In this document: positions 63,191-64,000 of the stretch, piece by piece
How positions within the stretch are numbered: position 1 is the stretch's first letter
Layout: the number at the start of each line of letters is the position of its first letter
Origin: Mongoliitalea daihaiensis
Lineage (GTDB): Bacteria > Bacteroidota > Bacteroidia > Cytophagales > Cyclobacteriaceae
NCBI RefSeq assembly: GCF_021596945.1
Contig: NZ_CP063779.1
Location: forward strand, 3,632,001 to 3,696,000
DNA: 64,000 nt
Direction of reading: 5' to 3'
The notes under the pieces: model-generated
Databases searched by the model: none
The model's input: only the letters and a program-made list of their open reading frames with translations
What the model was told of the DNA's origin: nothing
Program-made: the position numbers and the translations under genes

Positions 63191-63220
63191 CAAATATAAA
63201 CAAAGTAATTGTTTGTCAAA
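63191..63220 (-). promoter_or_regulatory. Complete Bacteroidota promoter (TTTG-N18-TATATTTG)
   Basis: On the minus strand TATATTTG (63191-63198) is preceded by TTTG (63217-63220) with 18 bp between, a good match to the -33/-7 pair. The transcription start falls near 63184, leaving a leader of about 22 nt before the GTG. Confidence 0.7.
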
Positions 63221-63251
63221 GTTTGAAAACTTTCAATCTTGTTAAATTCCG

Positions 63252-63500
63252 TTAACGTTTCTTTTTCTTGGCTGACTCTTTTTTTAAGTCTATCCTTGTT
63301 TTGAAAACAATTGCCTGACCAAATACTGATAAACCAGCCATGATGATAGCTAAGGCCAAGGTACCTAACCCAAACCACTCCCAAAAACCCTCATCAGAGA
63401 TCTTCCAGCTTAAGGATTCTCCCATGAGGCTAAACCCAAATCCAAGCAGAAGAATCCCTCCAACCGCATAAATCATCCACTTTTTTTTCAACTTTTTCAT
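63252..63500 (-). CDS. Small two-helix membrane protein
   Basis: The protein has 82 residues with membrane segments at about 9-26 and 42-65 and a strongly basic C-terminus (KTRIDLKKESAKKKKR). It begins 1 bp after the stop of the histone-deacetylase-fold gene, so it is co-transcribed with it. No family is recognised. Confidence 0.7.
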   Translation of the reverse strand: MKKLKKKWMIYAVGGILLLGFGFSLMGESLSWKISDEGFWEWFGLGTLALAIIMAGLSVFGQAIVFKTRIDLKKESAKKKKR

Positions 63501-63501
63501 A

Positions 63502-64000
63502 TCAGAAATACATTTCCTGTGCTAATCGATAGGTATTGGCATGTGCCTCGATGATGTGACTAATTTTTTCCGAATACCCTCCTCCCATACAGCACATAAT
63601 AGGTATTTTATTATTGTGGGCTACTTCTAAGACGATTCTATCTCGTTCTTTACACCCTTGCATGGTTAAACCCAATCTCCCCAATTTATCCGTGGCCAAT
63701 ACATCTACTCCAGATTGGAAAATTATAAAATCAGGTTCAAATTGATCCACCAATGGGTAAAAATTTTCTTTCAAAATCTTCAAGTAAGCCGCATCATCTA
63801 TTTTATCGGGCAAGCCAATATCCAAATCAGACCGTTCTTTGTGCATGGGATAGTTGGCTGCTCCATGCATACTAAAGGTAAAAACAGCAGGATTGCTTGC
63901 GCATATTTCTGCTGTGCCATTGCCTTGATGCACGTCTAAATCAACTACTAGAATTTTCTTTGCGAGTTTTTGAGCTAATAAATAATTGGCGGCGATGGCA
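63502..64000 (-). CDS. Histone-deacetylase-fold protein (3' part; gene runs off the right edge)
   Basis: The frame is open to the window edge and reads VVDLDVHQGNGTAEI (zinc ligands Asp and His), FSMHGAANYP, DFIIFQSGVDVLATDKLGRLGLT (Asp) and CCMGGGYSEKI, the order of the arginase/deacetylase fold. The N-terminal part is outside the window. Bacterial members are acetoin-utilisation or polyamine deacetylases; the substrate is unknown here. A small membrane-protein gene follows directly. Confidence 0.9.
   Translation of the reverse strand, partial: AIAANYLLAQKLAKKILVVDLDVHQGNGTAEICASNPAVFTFSMHGAANYPMHKERSDLDIGLPDKIDDAAYLKILKENFYPLVDQFEPDFIIFQSGVDVLATDKLGRLGLTMQGCKERDRIVLEVAHNNKIPIMCCMGGGYSEKISHIIEAHANTYRLAQEMYF

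Noticed and set aside
63163-63384. Extension of the OmpH-like lipoprotein to 63384
   Set aside because: It would put 74 residues ahead of a clear lipoprotein signal and includes the predicted promoter.
1-64000. tRNA, rRNA, riboswitch, prophage or toxin-antitoxin loci
   Set aside because: I found no cloverleaf, ribosomal RNA segment, known riboswitch core, phage structural gene or toxin-antitoxin pair that could be supported.

Overview
The window looks like a chromosomal segment of a Bacteroidota bacterium of the order Cytophagales, most likely the Algoriphagus/Cyclobacteriaceae neighbourhood. The grounds are AT-rich coding DNA, Bacteroidota-type -7 promoter boxes (TAnnTTTG) before several genes, almost no Shine-Dalgarno sequences, short lipoprotein signals, six-bladed beta-propeller and PD40/OmpA proteins, a parE-parC pair and a thrS-infC-rpmI-rplT operon. 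Placement below order level is inference. I see no tRNA, rRNA, CRISPR array or prophage.

Layout. 1-5.6 kb: 5' part of rmuC, an alpha/beta hydrolase, a DUF2891 protein coupled to a divergent Nramp-like transporter, and two small lipoproteins. 5.7-9.8 kb: an overlapping pair for DNA repair (ATP-dependent ligase and DEXH helicase). 9.8-11.1 kb: non-coding repeats containing two decayed copies of the last 111 bp of the helicase gene, then a cluster of hairpins. 11.2-21.4 kb: FAH-fold hydrolase, M23 peptidase, peroxiredoxin, split transketolase, a DnaQ/GIY-YIG nuclease with a UvrC-like cysteine cluster, a DsbA-fold oxidoreductase, a 51-residue zinc-ribbon membrane protein, an M50-type protease and a PEGA lipoprotein. 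21.4-24.9 kb: about eleven ~243-bp units, each a string of five or six short palindromes, split into two blocks around one IS200/RAYT-type transposase gene. 25-28.3 kb: translation operon. 28.4-39 kb: paired beta-propeller lipoproteins, L-2-hydroxyglutarate oxidase, TerC, hydrolases, an M20 amidohydrolase and a KAS III-like enzyme. 39.2-44.3 kb: topoisomerase IV. 44.6-51 kb: DEAD-box helicase, gamma-glutamyltransferase-like protein and quinone oxidoreductase. 51.1-55 kb: a tight SDR/acyl-CoA dehydrogenase/APH-kinase/3-hydroxyacyl-CoA dehydrogenase operon. 55-64 kb: DUF1460 protein, a eukaryote-type glycogen branching enzyme, LacI regulator, OmpA-PD40 protein, deoxyhypusine synthase-like enzyme, OmpH-like lipoprotein and the 3' part of a histone-deacetylase-fold gene.

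The most unusual elements are the palindrome array around the transposase (21.46-24.9 kb), the captured helicase tail (10.33-10.75 kb), the acyl-CoA operon that resembles the LvaA/LvaC and ACAD10/11 systems for 4-hydroxyacyl-CoA, and the Nramp-like protein lacking the usual metal-binding signatures. The rest is ordinary housekeeping and envelope content.
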